Shown here one piece after another: positions 1-10,800 of a stretch of DNA of 64,000 nt. The notes below the pieces were generated by a model. That model worked only from the letters and a program-made list of their open reading frames with translations. It was not told the DNA's origin and ran no database searches. Positions within the stretch are counted from its first letter, which is position 1, and every line of letters starts with the position of its first letter. Location of the stretch: positions 124,001-188,000 of the forward strand of contig JAQJVL010000691.1 in assembly GCA_035578905.1 (NCBI GenBank), read 5' to 3'. This DNA comes from Stictocephala bisonia (lineage: Eukaryota > Arthropoda > Insecta > Hemiptera > Membracidae). Position numbers and translations under genes: made by a program.

Positions 1-19
1 GGGTTATTTCTCCCCTGTC

Positions 20-316
20 TTGTTTGTAATGCCAGGCCCTAGGCCTATAATTACACGTTGCTGGGATTTGTTGTCCCTGGTCCAAGTTGTCTCGGACTGT
101 CTGCTGCATCCTCGACACTTTTGGGGAGTAGCTGTGTGGCGTGTGGCTCCGTTGGACGATGTTATCCAAACCTTGAGAAAGGCTGGCCGGAGTAGACTGG
201 AAGGCGTCTTGGAAGCCAGGGCGACTGATGAAGAGGGCATTCTCTTCATTGTAGCTCTGACATCTATCGAGGCCCGCCTGCCTCTTCTGATCTCTGAAGT
301 CGATGTCGATGAGTGA
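20..316. other. GC-richer block, possible exon, unrecognised
   Basis: This block is clearly richer in GC than its surroundings. It stays open on the plus strand (98 codons ending in an acidic VDVDE tail) and in at least two minus-strand frames, one of them rich in Ser, Pro and Gln. A possible minus-strand splice acceptor (TTCAG) lies near its right end. No domain was recognised. Several open frames at once is what GC-rich sequence gives by chance, so coding status and strand are undecided. It could be an exon of a host gene or part of an old transposon. Confidence 0.2.
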
Positions 317-534
317 ATGATGAATTAATGAATGACCTTTTCAAAAAAATCCTGGTCCGTTGAATTTTCGAGTTATCCGTACGTGACCAATCAGAGGTCA
401 GGTAGGGCTCACACATTGGTGGTGTTTTTCATCGTTGTCACCCGCCTGTATGTACGTATAGACGTATACGTATGTATAGATCCACCACCATACAGGACGT
501 TACTAAATGGGTAAGATTCACATTTAGGTAAATA

Positions 535-665
535 GGCTTCTGTCTTAGTGGTTAGCACTTCTGCTTCTTATGCAGAATTTCACGGGTTTAAATCCCGGGA
601 GGTCCACTACAAATTTGCTTGAAGGGTTTGGACCTTTGTCCCGTTAGCAACGTTAGTATACTCTT
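535..665 (+). repeat. tRNA-like sequence, probable SINE head
   Basis: There is an A-box-like TTAGTGGTTAGCAC, an anticodon-like hairpin (TCTGC stem, 7-nt loop with CTT, GCAGA stem) and a B-box-like GGGTTTAAATCCC. The order and spacing are those of a tRNA, resembling tRNA-Lys(CTT). The two acceptor-stem halves do not pair, so this is a tRNA-derived SINE head or tRNA pseudogene, not a working tRNA gene. Confidence 0.5.
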
Positions 666-773
666 AGTAAAAAAGCCACTTGCGAAAATATACTATAAAA
701 ATACCAATTTGTGGTTATATATATAAAAAATTAAGTAAATCTTCTTGTTAGCACATTTGTTATTGTTTAATTG

Positions 774-917
774 CCCACATTGAGGTAAACATGGCCCACA
801 TTGAGGTAACACGGCGTCGTTGAGGTAAACACGACCCACGTTGAGGTAAACACGGCCCACGTTGAGGTAAACATGACCAAAATTGAGGTAAACACGACCC
901 ACATTTGGTAAACACGA
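774..917. repeat. 21-bp minisatellite, about 7 units
   Basis: About seven tandem units of 20-21 bp share the core TTGAGGTAAACA, with variable CCCAC and ACGG/ATGA edges. The minus-strand frame reads a short repeating peptide (VYLNVGR type). That is a consequence of the repeat and not evidence of a gene. Confidence 0.9.
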
Positions 918-969
918 ATACGGAGTGGTTCTCAATGCTTGCTTATCATTCCCCCGTTAACAATTTTCC

Positions 970-1074
970 ATTTCACAAAACGTTGTTATCTAAGAAAACG
1001 ATTCTCTAAACCATTGCATCAATAAAAAAGCTCAACCTGCTGCCGTTTACTTAGATAACAACGTTTTGTGAAAT
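970..1074. repeat. Perfect 25-bp inverted repeat, 55-bp spacer
   Basis: Positions 970-994 and 1,050-1,074 are exact reverse complements over 25 bp. They could form a hairpin or cruciform, or be the ends of a tiny MITE (105 bp). No clear target duplication is visible. Confidence 0.9.
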
Positions 1075-1248
1075 ATCAAGAATGTCTTCTATTATTGGGC
1101 TTAAATATATTGATTCTTCTTACGGATCTCGAATCAGTGTAAGGTGTGTGTATGAGTTAATGTAATCTTAGTTACTAACTAAAGCCGACTATTCCTTAGA
1201 AAGTGTCAGTAATTAATAGTAACCAATAACAAACGAACAGCTGGTTGT

Positions 1249-1502
1249 TTATCTTCTTAACATCATAAACCTTATGTTGAATGGATGATAACCTAGCAGA
1301 CTGTTGCACACAATTTCGATAATTCCTCCCACTTCACTGACCACATTCGCCAGACTCAGTGGCGTTCGGTTTACACGTAAACTCCTTGTGATCGTCACGC
1401 ACAATCCGATCGGTGACGCGGTGTAGGTGATGTCAGTGTTCCAAGCGGCCGCTGCCAGAATCACCTCACTCGCCAAGGTCAAGGTGAAGGACATCTGTTC
1501 CG
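1249..1502 (-). CDS. Candidate odorant-receptor C-terminal exon (7tm_6-like)
   Basis: The minus-strand frame from an acceptor-like TTACAG (AG at 1,504-1,503) to a stop at 1,249 encodes about 84 residues. The order is SEVILAAAAWNTDI, then a hydrophobic LCVTITRSLR segment, then PLSLANVVSEVGGIIEIV and a CNSLLGY ending. This resembles the end of insect odorant receptors: small-residue-Trp segment, TM6, an R-rich turn, and TM7 with a Ser/Tyr-rich finish. The block is GC-richer than its neighbours and contains a NotI site. The frame has no ATG start, as expected for an internal or terminal exon. The plus strand reads GTAAGT at the same junction, a good donor, so the opposite strand could be the coding one. 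The family call rests on pattern resemblance only. A second candidate exon lies at about 5,900-6,087. Confidence 0.33.
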
Positions 1503-1559
1503 CTGTAAGTGACTGTGACGTCACTGTGAATAATATGGTTCGTTCCTGGGAACTTTTAT

Positions 1560-3440
1560 CTTGAAGGCTGTATCTCGTTTACCAGCAATGAATGTGTACT
1601 AGACTAGTGTATTTGTACACTAGTGTAGTACACATGTGTACGTATAGTGTAAGAGTTTGTGTATGTACTTTAAATCTAACGATAAGAAAAATTAATACAC
1701 AAATTCATAAACTTAAAGAAATTAATTAGCAGTTCAGATTATTGATAAAAATCGTTCTCTTACATAATTTGGTGATAAACATGAGTTTAGTGTAAATTTA
1801 CAATAATTTTTTTATACTTCTGAAACATAACAATTATTTGGCCAAATCATGCACATCAATTAAACATTATACTCGGTATAAACATTGTCCCTTACGCAAC
1901 TTAGATAATTACTGTTTCAAGGCATACCCAATGACGATATAAATGGATTCACACTGGAATATTTAACTACATGACATTACCAAGTGTATAAAAATCAATT
2001 GTTGTGTTTTAAAACCCTTTCCATCCCAGACATTTTTTATAAAGTTGTTCCAAAAAACCAAGGTATTTTCATGTTTGACATATCCAAAAAACCCCAGGCT
2101 CTTTTTGTCGAACTTTACTAAAACAAATTATAAAAATTCTATTTATGAGGCAAATTTATTATTTTGAGTTTCATTCGTTTCCTAAAGAGATTATCTTAAA
2201 TATAAAATAAAACAAAAAAGGATTTAACAAAATTTACGACTTTTCGTATTTATATACTGTATATTTACAAACAATTTTTTCAAACATTTGTTTGAATTTG
2301 TGCCGTTGCCAATGGCACTAAAAACATTCATTGACAAGAGTTAATAACACTATTTAATACACCATTTAGTTGTCTAAAAATAAATTCATATTTCACAATG
2401 CTATGTTTAAAATGAAAAAAGTTATGGCTCTTTTTAAAAAACACTGCATTTCTAGTTTTTATCCTACGCATAACAACTAAGCCATATATGTGGTAAGATT
2501 CATCACCTCGTCATACACGCAATTAGCGATTTTATTATCATTTATTGGCAACCTACTACGTTTTATTTTACTTATTTTTACTTCCCATACGACACAAACA
2601 ATCACATCAGTCAAGAAACAACAATTAACCTCAGCTGACGATCACATCTGACGAAAATCAACACAGCTGTTAATGAAAAACAAAGACAACAAAATAATAC
2701 CAGTTGTGGTACTGTAATAAAGCATTCTATCGTAAACAAGTCAGTGTTTTTGTAATAGAAAATGTTATTCCGAACATTTCTATATTATTATTATAAATAT
2801 TTCCAATTATTAAATATTTAAAAAAAATGTACTTCTGAACGTCCGGAAAACCGGACTTTGGGATGGGATTAAACTATTCTAACCTAACCTAACATAACTT
2901 AACCTAATCTTACCTAACCCAACCTGGCTGTCTATCTGTCTGGCTGTAATGTTTGTATATATCACAAAGGCACAAAGCAAATTATTTGAATTAACTTTTC
3001 GCATTTTTGAGGGGATAATTTATACTTTGACATTGACATTTTTCGTTCACAAAATGAAAAAGGGCACTAATTATAGGTAATAACAAATGATTATAGTATT
3101 GTATGTATAGATTGTGTACACTCTGTTGGCAGCATGTACACAATAGAATACATAGATGACCAAGACCTGGGAAGTGTTACATGTAACTATTACGTCACAC
3201 ACTTATAGCAGGTACAAAGTAGGAAGTGTGTAGATCAACCTTCTGTGTAGGCCAAGACGTTCAGGGACGTTGAAGGTCATATAATCACAGGGATTCAATG
3301 TCGTGAGAAACGAAAATACAACAGTCTACATTGTTAATTAATATGTTTTTGTTTATTATTCTTATTATGTTTTAAACAACGACATTCACATTGAAAATAA
3401 AAAATATGTATTCGATCACATAATTGATTGATTATTTGAA
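1560..3440. other. AT-rich sequence without recognised genes
   Basis: No convincing coding frame is present. A CCTAA-rich patch at about 2,878-2,930 is the only notable feature. Confidence 0.6.
2878..2930 (-). repeat. Degenerate CCTAA (TTAGG-type) patch
   Basis: Imperfect iterations of AACCTAACCT correspond to the insect telomere unit TTAGG on the minus strand. Similar patches occur at 23,390-23,650, 39,163-39,190 and about 44,446-44,490. It is interstitial and not a telomere. Confidence 0.6.
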
Positions 3441-3444
3441 ATTA

Positions 3445-3520
3445 AAAATTTCTTTATTAATCATTAAAAATATGTACAACTGGTGAGGTTAGGGTTACTG
3501 AGCCCTCTCTTACACCTCAA
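3445..3520 (-). repeat. SINE 3' tail fragment
   Basis: TTTATT-rich sequence is followed by an AGGGTT-ACTG-AGCCCT hairpin and CTCTCT. This matches the 3' tail of the minus-strand SINE at 56,905-57,085 and the two tails at 59,385-59,556. The tRNA-like head is missing here. Confidence 0.6.
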
Positions 3521-3556
3521 CATAATTAGCTAAGAGGGATGTACTGCCGTCATGTA

Positions 3557-3982
3557 CTAAGAGTCTGCAGAGGCTGTCGGCCATGCTGGTTTCAATCCCA
3601 TAAGAAGAATGTTATTTTCGAACCGAACATCCGATCACGTGTATCCAAATTAAACAGTTATTTTTAAACGGATTTTTCCAAACAAATTGCATTTGATCAA
3701 TAATAAGTTTGCGCGTTGGAATTGCATTGCAAATTCCTAATTAGTTTTTTAGAACTAAATAAAAAAAATGTTGAGTTTTAAGTTTTTATTTTCACCTATT
3801 TTTCAAAACTAGGCGTATGTATTCAAAATATCAAAAGCAAACCCAATGCACAATATCATAACGTTTCAAATGACACCTCATACACAACTTTTGGTGAATA
3901 AATAAAGAAAATATGGATTCGCAAATAACATTTTTCTTATAGGAGTAGAACCGACGTGGCCGACAGCCTGTGCAGACTCTTA
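3557..3982. mobile_element. MITE-like element with ~70-bp terminal inverted repeats
   Basis: The left end (AAGAGTCTGCAGAGGCTGTC...) and the right end read in reverse (AAGAGTCTGCACAGGCTGTC...) match through about 70 bp, including GGCCA, ATAAGAA and AATGTTATTT blocks. The interior of about 280 bp has no coding frame. No clean target duplication was found, so the superfamily is undetermined. Confidence 0.7.
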
Positions 3983-4499
3983 AAAGTTTATAAGTAACAG
4001 ATCCCAAGAGTAAAAACGTCTTATCAATATCAAGGACTTATTCGAAGATTGTTGAGTCAATCGTTGAAGTCTTTTTGCACGAAAGATAACTAATTCTCGA
4101 TTTTGATCTATAACTGACAAACAGTTTACCACAATATTTCATTGGGTTGGCCGTTTTCCCAACTACTAAGCTGATAGCTCAATATAGCATAAACCGTCTT
4201 AACGTCAACGTTTTCTATTTCAAGTGTACAGTTCGTGTTTGTTATTATTTTATATTGACGTTTGTGATACGATGTATACTGGTTTTTATACAATAAACCG
4301 TATTATTATTATTATAGTCAAAAGTGTATGATCATAAAAAGTCGAAGCATTCGAACCATAAGTTGGTGTTTAAAATAGTCAAGAATAACATTCAAAGTTA
4401 AACATATTTCATAGCTAAGTTATCGGTATTACATAGCTTCATAACACGTTACTAAGAAAATGGAAAACGTGTTGAGGAGATTGCAGACAGTAGGTTCTA

Positions 4500-4860
4500 A
4501 GCTTGGTCCTCTTATAGCTGGAACGACGTCTACTTAATGGTTGCCATCGACGTGGACATTTGCACTAGTTTAGGGTGTCCGTGTTAGAATTGTAATCAGT
4601 GTCCGATGTTGTCTAGGGGAAAACTATGTATCTGACTTGTCACTTAATTGAAAATCAAACAAATATTACGTGGTTCAAATTCCACATAATTCTGTAGGTC
4701 TCTTAGTTGTGCTAGCTATTGGGTCATCAATAAATGGCTCATTCTGAGGACATGTCGACCTTAGTTAGTAACAATGACTACACTCGTTCATCTACACTCT
4801 TCACACTCATACGCCCGTCATATGCCCCATATCTCTACGATCTGCGTAATTAATAATGTC
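4500..4860 (+). repeat. Dispersed repeat family R, copy 1
   Basis: This shares an ordered set of blocks with 22,665-22,930 and 46,370-46,680: AATCAGACCAA-like, ACGTGG-(T/C)-rich loop-CCACGT-like, TGTAGGTT/CTTAGTTG, CACTCTT and CATAT...ACGATC. It may be a SINE, since GTGGTTCRNATTCCAC looks like a degraded B box. Confidence 0.5.
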
Positions 4861-5309
4861 TAGTACAATTAAATATGCTCATTTCATAAATATTAAAAAG
4901 TTATAAACAAATTCCAATATTTTTTCTCTCAGAGAAAGATCATTTTAAAATTAATTTGCCATAATTCGTTACCGGTCAGTTTCTAAGAAATTCACCATAG
5001 TTTTGATGTCTGTAAAATAGAAATATTTTCAATTGATTAATTACTGTCAAACGAGTGGATGTTTTATTACTAACGTGTATGTGCGGAAGGGCCGTTATCA
5101 TTGTGTATATGGGTGAGTGGGTGGGTCTTACCGTAGGGTGGGCCGTTGTCCACATCCACCAGTGCAGCTTATCATGGCGTTCTGTAGGTTCCGCACTGTG
5201 TACGTTTGGTTTTGTATACTACGTTACCTTGCCTCTCTCTTTGTACTCTTCCACAACCCCTTCCCTCACCCTCCCCAGATTACCTAAACAACTTATTAAG
5301 TCGACCTAA

Positions 5310-5850
5310 TTTGGTGGCAAATCTACATCACTAGACAAGGATGATCGAAATGTCGGTAAAATCATAAAAGTAAATAAAATATTGCCTGAAAATGAAAATC
5401 ATACTAAACAATTTTCTTTTAAATTTAATAATCTCATCTAGTTGACAAAACTCAACCAACATCTTCCTCATAATTTTAGCTTAATCAATTAGTAAGTTGA
5501 CGTGACGGTGGAACAGAGGTAGATTATAGACATAATTGTTTATAAATAGGGCTATTACCCTTATTTTCGACCAGTGACGTTAGATGACTAATGGAAGTGT
5601 TGAAGGACTTCTTCGTTCCTCGTAGGAAAGCTGGTTTTGACGGAGGCACCTATTTTAACAGTTGAACAATTTTCAATGAAAATTTTGACGTTTTTACTTC
5701 GTTTGTTAATCTTTTAGTTCTTCAATGTATTACATTAAGTAATACTAAACTCAAATTAATCGTCTTAAATTATCCTTGACCTGATATTTTTACCTGAATC
5801 AGGCCATGATTGGCAAATTAATTTGTAAAATACTAAACGAATTAGTTTTT
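5310..5850. other. AT-rich sequence, nothing recognised
   Basis: No repeat or gene signal was noticed. Confidence 0.5.
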
Positions 5851-5899
5851 TTATTAAAAAATATAATTTATTTTACTTCGAATGCTTTGTTTTATTGAT

Positions 5900-6087
5900 T
5901 CATCTTCACCATACTGACCAAAGCCGATAAGGAGTCGCACGTGCCTGCCATGGACTACTTTCACCTGACCAAGGAGAGTTTCTGGCAACTGGAGGGGAGT
6001 GCCTAGCTCCTGCGACCTTGCGAGGTCGTCTGGACAACTTGCCAAGAGTCTGTAAAGTTGTAAGAGTCTGATGTACTTGGAAATACA
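5900..6087 (-). CDS. Candidate odorant-receptor internal exon
   Basis: This is a GC-richer minus-strand block. After an acceptor-like TTTCCAAG it reads YIRLLQLYRLLA, then about 25 residues, then LLGQVKVVHGRHVRLLIGF. In insect odorant receptors an intracellular stretch of the type L-x2-V-x2-H-x2-L/H-x-L-L precedes the last membrane helices, and the HGRHVRLL segment fits that. A possible donor (GTGAAG) follows. If it belongs with the exon at 1,249-1,502, the intervening intron would be about 4.4 kb and the gene would run right to left, with the retrotransposon array lying upstream or in an intron. Overlapping reading frames are also open, and the assignment is tentative. Confidence 0.25.
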
Positions 6088-6099
6088 TCATTTGGACCA

Positions 6100-6936
6100 C
6101 AAAAGATGAATTCTTTCAATAAGTTTTTCTAATGTTAATGAGATATTGTTCCAAAAACGCAGAGGAATCATTTGTAAGCTGAGCCTTATTAAACCTAATT
6201 TATATTGAGTAAAACATTTTCGGGGGGACCCATGCGTATCTCGAGGGATGGGACCATGAAGCGAGAACTTGATTTCTAATTCATTCTCTGGGATATTCGT
6301 TCCCTTTCACCACCAATTGATTTAACTTCATACAAATTTATTTAATTTCTTTCTTTATGTTTCATGAAAAAATTTAAGTTGCTGTATTTATAGAATGATG
6401 GTATTTATAGAATAAAATGTCAAATACTATTTTAAAAACGTATTTTAGATACCAATAAAGCAAACCAGAACAGGTTTGAGCAAAACATATTTTTTATGAA
6501 GTTTGGATTAATAAAAAATAGTAATACACTTTGATAGGGACTATATTTTGATTGAATTTGCCTGTTAAAAATATACAAAACTTTGAAATAAAAATCTAAA
6601 AAAATTGGCGTTTTTCAGATGAAATGTATACCTTTCTTTATAGAAGAAAAAAGTTTTATGCAATCTGTTATCAGAATTTATTTATGTATTTCTTCTTTAA
6701 ATATAGAGAATAATTAAATAAATGTTAGAGAATAAAATGGTTTTGTTTTGATTGTTTCATACTTATTTCCTACGTTTTAATACAAATACATGACAGTCGT
6801 CGGCTCGTCTTTTGTTTTCTATTAGAGATTACATGAAGTCTTTGGAAAGAGGGAAGTCAAGCCTAAAAGTTGTGAAACAAAGCAAAGAACGTGGATTCGA
6901 ACATTTTTTTGTGACTGAAATCAAACCGACGCGAGT
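6100..6936. other. AT-rich sequence left of the retrotransposon
   Basis: No gene signal was seen. The last four bases before the LTR (6,937-6,940, ATAA) are one half of the target duplication. Confidence 0.5.
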
Positions 6937-6940
6937 ATAA
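6937..6940. repeat. Target-site duplication, left copy (ATAA)
   Basis: ATAA lies immediately left of LTR1. The same four bases lie immediately right of LTR3 at 20,052-20,055. One duplication flanks the whole three-LTR array. Confidence 0.75.
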
Positions 6941-7828
6941 TGTGACGTTTTTTTATTTGTCCTAATTTATAAATAATTAATCGCTATGTGGGTTTTACAA
7001 ATAAGCAACACGATATACTAAGCAATTACTAAATTTATTGAATATATAAAATTAACTTATTATAATTAAATGGATTATTTCCTTAACTTTACTATTGTGA
7101 AAAGTACAATTTACTATTAGGCCTACTGTTACAATTAAACTAATTTATATTTACAATCTTAGATGGCATCAATAATTACAACTACTAATTGCAAAGTGAC
7201 TTTACTAAATTCCCTTCTTTTAATTACAATTCCTAGCTCTATAAAGTGGCTTTCCTAGATTATCTACTAATATTTACAATGACTAACTATAAAGTGACTC
7301 TACTAGCTTCCCTACTACCTACAGTCCAATGCTAACAGTTCACTCACAGTTTCTTCAGTGTCCCTTCAGAAGTCGTCCACAAGTACCGCAATGCTCCTTC
7401 GTTGATCCCCACAACGAACCACTCACCGGTAACTTCTCCGTAGACCACTTCTCTATACACGGACACTTCACTCGCACTGTAGAACTGTCTCACTGTCGCC
7501 GCAAACACCTGGGCTGTAGGCTGTAGACTCACTGACTGACTGACTGACTGACTGACTGACTGACTGACTGACGCTGGTATCCGGGCCGTATATATCACCT
7601 GCAGGTCTCCATCTAGAAGCTTCTTGAATTCCCCTGCGTCCGAAGTTCCATGACAGAGCTGGCTCGTCAACCCAGAAGATTCTAGAAGTTCATTGAAGAG
7701 GTAAAGGGGCGTTCATGCGTAAGCCATTGTGCCCCAAAGGTTGTAAACAAGCAGGGCAGGTGGTCAGCGACCCATCCATTACTTCCGCATCACCGGTTCC
7801 CAGGATAGAGGCCACTCGGAATGTCACA
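6941..7828 (-). repeat. LTR1, the 3' LTR of the left unit (888 bp)
   Basis: Plus-strand ends are TGTGACG and ATGTCACA, a 6-bp inverted terminal match. It differs from LTR2 and LTR3: it lacks about 58 bp present at 13,378-13,436, has ten ACTG units (7,531-7,570) where the others have about six and a half, and has scattered substitutions. The missing segment is bounded in LTR2 by two copies of TACTAGATTCC, so slippage deletion explains it. Confidence 0.93.
7531..7594 (-). promoter_or_regulatory. LTR1 core promoter: TATATA plus (TCAG)10
   Basis: A TATATA box (7,589-7,594) is followed, in the direction of transcription, by a TCAG tetranucleotide run at about -20 to -60. TCAGT is the arthropod initiator consensus, and the run begins at the expected distance for a start site. 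The position is inferred, not mapped. Confidence 0.45.
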
Positions 7829-7840
7829 CTGCCCCCTCCT
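7829..7840 (-). other. Polypurine tract, left unit
   Basis: On the minus strand this reads AGGAGGGGGCAG, directly abutting LTR1. It is the expected primer for plus-strand cDNA synthesis. The pol stop codon (TAA, 7,842-7,840) abuts it. Confidence 0.85.
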
Positions 7841-10800
7841 TAAGGCTGATCGTCCCGATCAGCTTCCGCTCCATGGTACGGTGCTAGGCGATCAAGGTGG
7901 ACCACAAGCATCTTGCCTCTTGGGTGTCTTTGAATCCTGTAGACCACATCGTTGATTCGTGTCACTACCCGATAAGGTCCTTGCCAATCCTGTTGAAATT
8001 TCGGGCATCTCCCCTTCTTCCGGATGGGACTGTAGAGCCACACCAGGTCGTTCACCTGGAATCCAGTGGAATTGGCTTGCCGGTCGTAGCGAGCTTTCAT
8101 TTTGTCACTGGCCATTTTTAGGTGCTGACGAGCGAACTCGTGAGTGTCGTGTAGGTGGTCGACGAGCTCGCAGGCGTAGTCCGTTGCGGGCTGCTTTGCG
8201 TCAGGTGGCAGGCCGAACATGAGGTCACTAGGCAGCCGCAGCTCCCTTCCGAAGATCATCCTCGCTGGGGTGAAACCCGTAGTATCGTGGACCGAAGATC
8301 TGTACGCCAGGAGGAAAATGGGCACCTTCCGATCCCAATCCCGCTGATTGGTGGACACAACTTTCCTGAGGTGTCCAACGAGTGTCTTTATGTATCTCTC
8401 GACCATCCCATCAGATTGCGGATGAAGTGCAGTTGTCCGTGTCTTGTGCACTCCGAGACGCTGAAGCACCTCCTTCATCAACATGGATCCGAAGTTCGTC
8501 CCTTGGTCACTGTGCAGCTCACGTGGCACTCCATACCGACAGATGAATTCGTTCACCAAGCACCCAGCTACTGTTGCGGCTTCTTGATTTGGTATGGCGT
8601 ATACTTCTGGCCATTTCGTAAAGTAGTCCATGAGAACCAGGAGATATTTATTTCCTGCATCTGACATGGGAAATGGACCGGCGATGTCGATGGCGATCCT
8701 CTCGAAGGGTGCCCCAACGTTGTACTGTTGCATTCTGCCTCGACTTCTTGTTTGTGGCCCTCGGCTTCCAGTACAGACATCACATTGGCGGCACCACTTC
8801 TCTACATCAGCCCTCAAGTTCAACCAGTAGAACCGCTGACGTAGCTTGTCCACCGTTCTGTTGACACCTAAGTGCCCACCAGATGCTCCATTGTGGATCT
8901 CCTCCAGCACTTCCTTTCTTTTACTTCTGGGGAGCACAATCTGTTCAATCTGCTTCCTACCATTAGGGGCCTCCCAGATTCTTATAAGCACTCCGTTCTT
9001 AACCCTCATTGAGTCCCACTGTGCCCAGTAGCTCTTATAAACATGGTTCCTAGCTGCAATGGCCTCCCAGCTAGGACGAGCCCCCGATTCCTTCTCCCGC
9101 AGCAGTGGTCCAACCTCACTATCCTCAAGCTGCTCTTTACGGAGTTCCTCCGGCTCCCATCCACTAGCTGGCTCCAAAGAGACACAGCGCACTTCCACGG
9201 ACAGATTCCTTTCTTCTACCTTGGAGCAGTGCTTACAACCCTCTGGGCAAGGTCGGCGAGACAGGGCGTCGGCATTGGAATGGTTTCTCCCTCGTCGGTG
9301 TTCAGAGGTGAAGTTGTATTCTTGAAGACGCTGCACCCATCGAGCTGTCTGTCCCTCCAGGTTCTTGAAGTTCATTAGCCAAGTCAGGGCAGAATGGTCG
9401 GTCCTTAAATGGAAAGGCTGTCCATAGAGGTACTTGTGAAAGTGCTCTAATGACTTCACGACTGCAAGTAGCTCTCTTCTGGTGACGCAATAATTCCTCT
9501 CTGCTTTGGATAGCGTTCTGCTGAAGTAAGCTATTACAGCTTCATGGTCGTCCTGAACTTGGGAGAGAACTGCCCCTATACCCACATCGCTGGCGTCCGT
9601 GTCCACAATGAATTTCTCTCCAAACCGTGGGAACCCTAAGATTGGAGCGCTGCAAAGGGAAGTTTTAAGTGTCTCAAAAGCCTCACTAGCCTCCGGAGTC
9701 CACTCAAACTTACGCTGTTCTTCGGTGAGCTTGGTCAGTGGCTTAGCAATATCAGCATAGCCCTTCACGAAGCGGCGGTAGTAGGTGCAAAGTCCAAGAA
9801 AACTCCTCACCTCATGTTTGTTACGTGGGACAGGCCACTCCTTCACGGTGCTAATCTTCTCCGGGTCCACAGTCACTCCTTCGGATGACACTACGTGTCC
9901 AAGATAGTTAACCTTATTCTTGAAAAGATTACATTTTTTTAGGTTTAACTTCAGGTTGGAAGAACGAAGCCTCTTAAAAACTTTCTCCAGATTCTGAAGA
10001 TGATCGTTAAACGTCTTCCCTAGGACTATGATGTCGTCCAGATACACTAGACAAGTTTCCCAAGTCAGTCCCCGTAGCACATTTTCCATGAGTCTCTCGA
10101 AGGTAGCTGGAGCATTGCAGAGTCCAAAGGGCATCACCGTGAACTGCCAAAGTCCGTTTCCATTCCCTATGGAAAACGCTGTTTTCTCTTTGTCCTCCGG
10201 AGCTATCTCCACCTGCCAGTACCCGCTCTTCAAGTCCAGGGTCGAGAAGAACTTACAGCCTCCGAGAGCATCCAGAGTGTCGTCAATCCGGGGCAAGGGA
10301 TAACTGTCTTTCTTCGTAGCATTGTTCAGTAGTCGGTAATCCACGCAGAACCTGGAAGTCCCATCCTTCTTCTTTACTAGTACTACCGGCGAAGTCCATG
10401 GGCTGCTGGAGGGCTCAATCACTCCATCTTGCTCCATTTCTTTTATTTTTCGCTCTGCCTCTTCTCTCTTCGCCCAGGGTAGTCTCCTAGGTATTTGACG
10501 GATTGGTCTAGCGTCTCCAACATCAATTTTATGTTGAACCACAGTTGTCCTACCTTTTGGCCCCGTAGCAGTTTCAAACACATCTTGATACTCTGTTATT
10601 AGCCTAGCGACTTGCTTCGTTTGATCCAATGTCATTCCCCTGCATGCATCTCTTACAAACTCCGCTATGTCTTCTGGAAGGTTTTTATGGTCTGAAGAGA
10701 TATTCCTATCAGCTCGTGAAACAGAAGAAACCGAAGAACATTTACCTAGGAGCCTACCTTGTTTCAATGCAACAGGATGGTCATTCAAATTCATTATACG

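Noticed and set aside
535..620. Functional tRNA-Lys(CTT) gene
   Set aside because: The anticodon and T arms look right but the acceptor stem does not pair.
693..935. 80-codon minus frame with VYLN repeats
   Set aside because: It is the translation of the 21-bp minisatellite.
5090..5160. Small middle exon of the candidate receptor gene on the minus strand
   Set aside because: It has plausible splice sites, but none of its frames joins in phase with the downstream candidate exon without a stop.
7344..7670. 104-108 codon minus-strand frame found in all three LTRs as a gene
   Set aside because: It starts at TTG, spans the inferred TATA box and start-site region, and varies with the tetranucleotide run; it is a by-product of LTR sequence.
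7897..8864. Plus-strand frames opposite pol and gag (and their copies in the right unit)
   Set aside because: They are antisense shadows of the retrotransposon genes with no recognisable domains.
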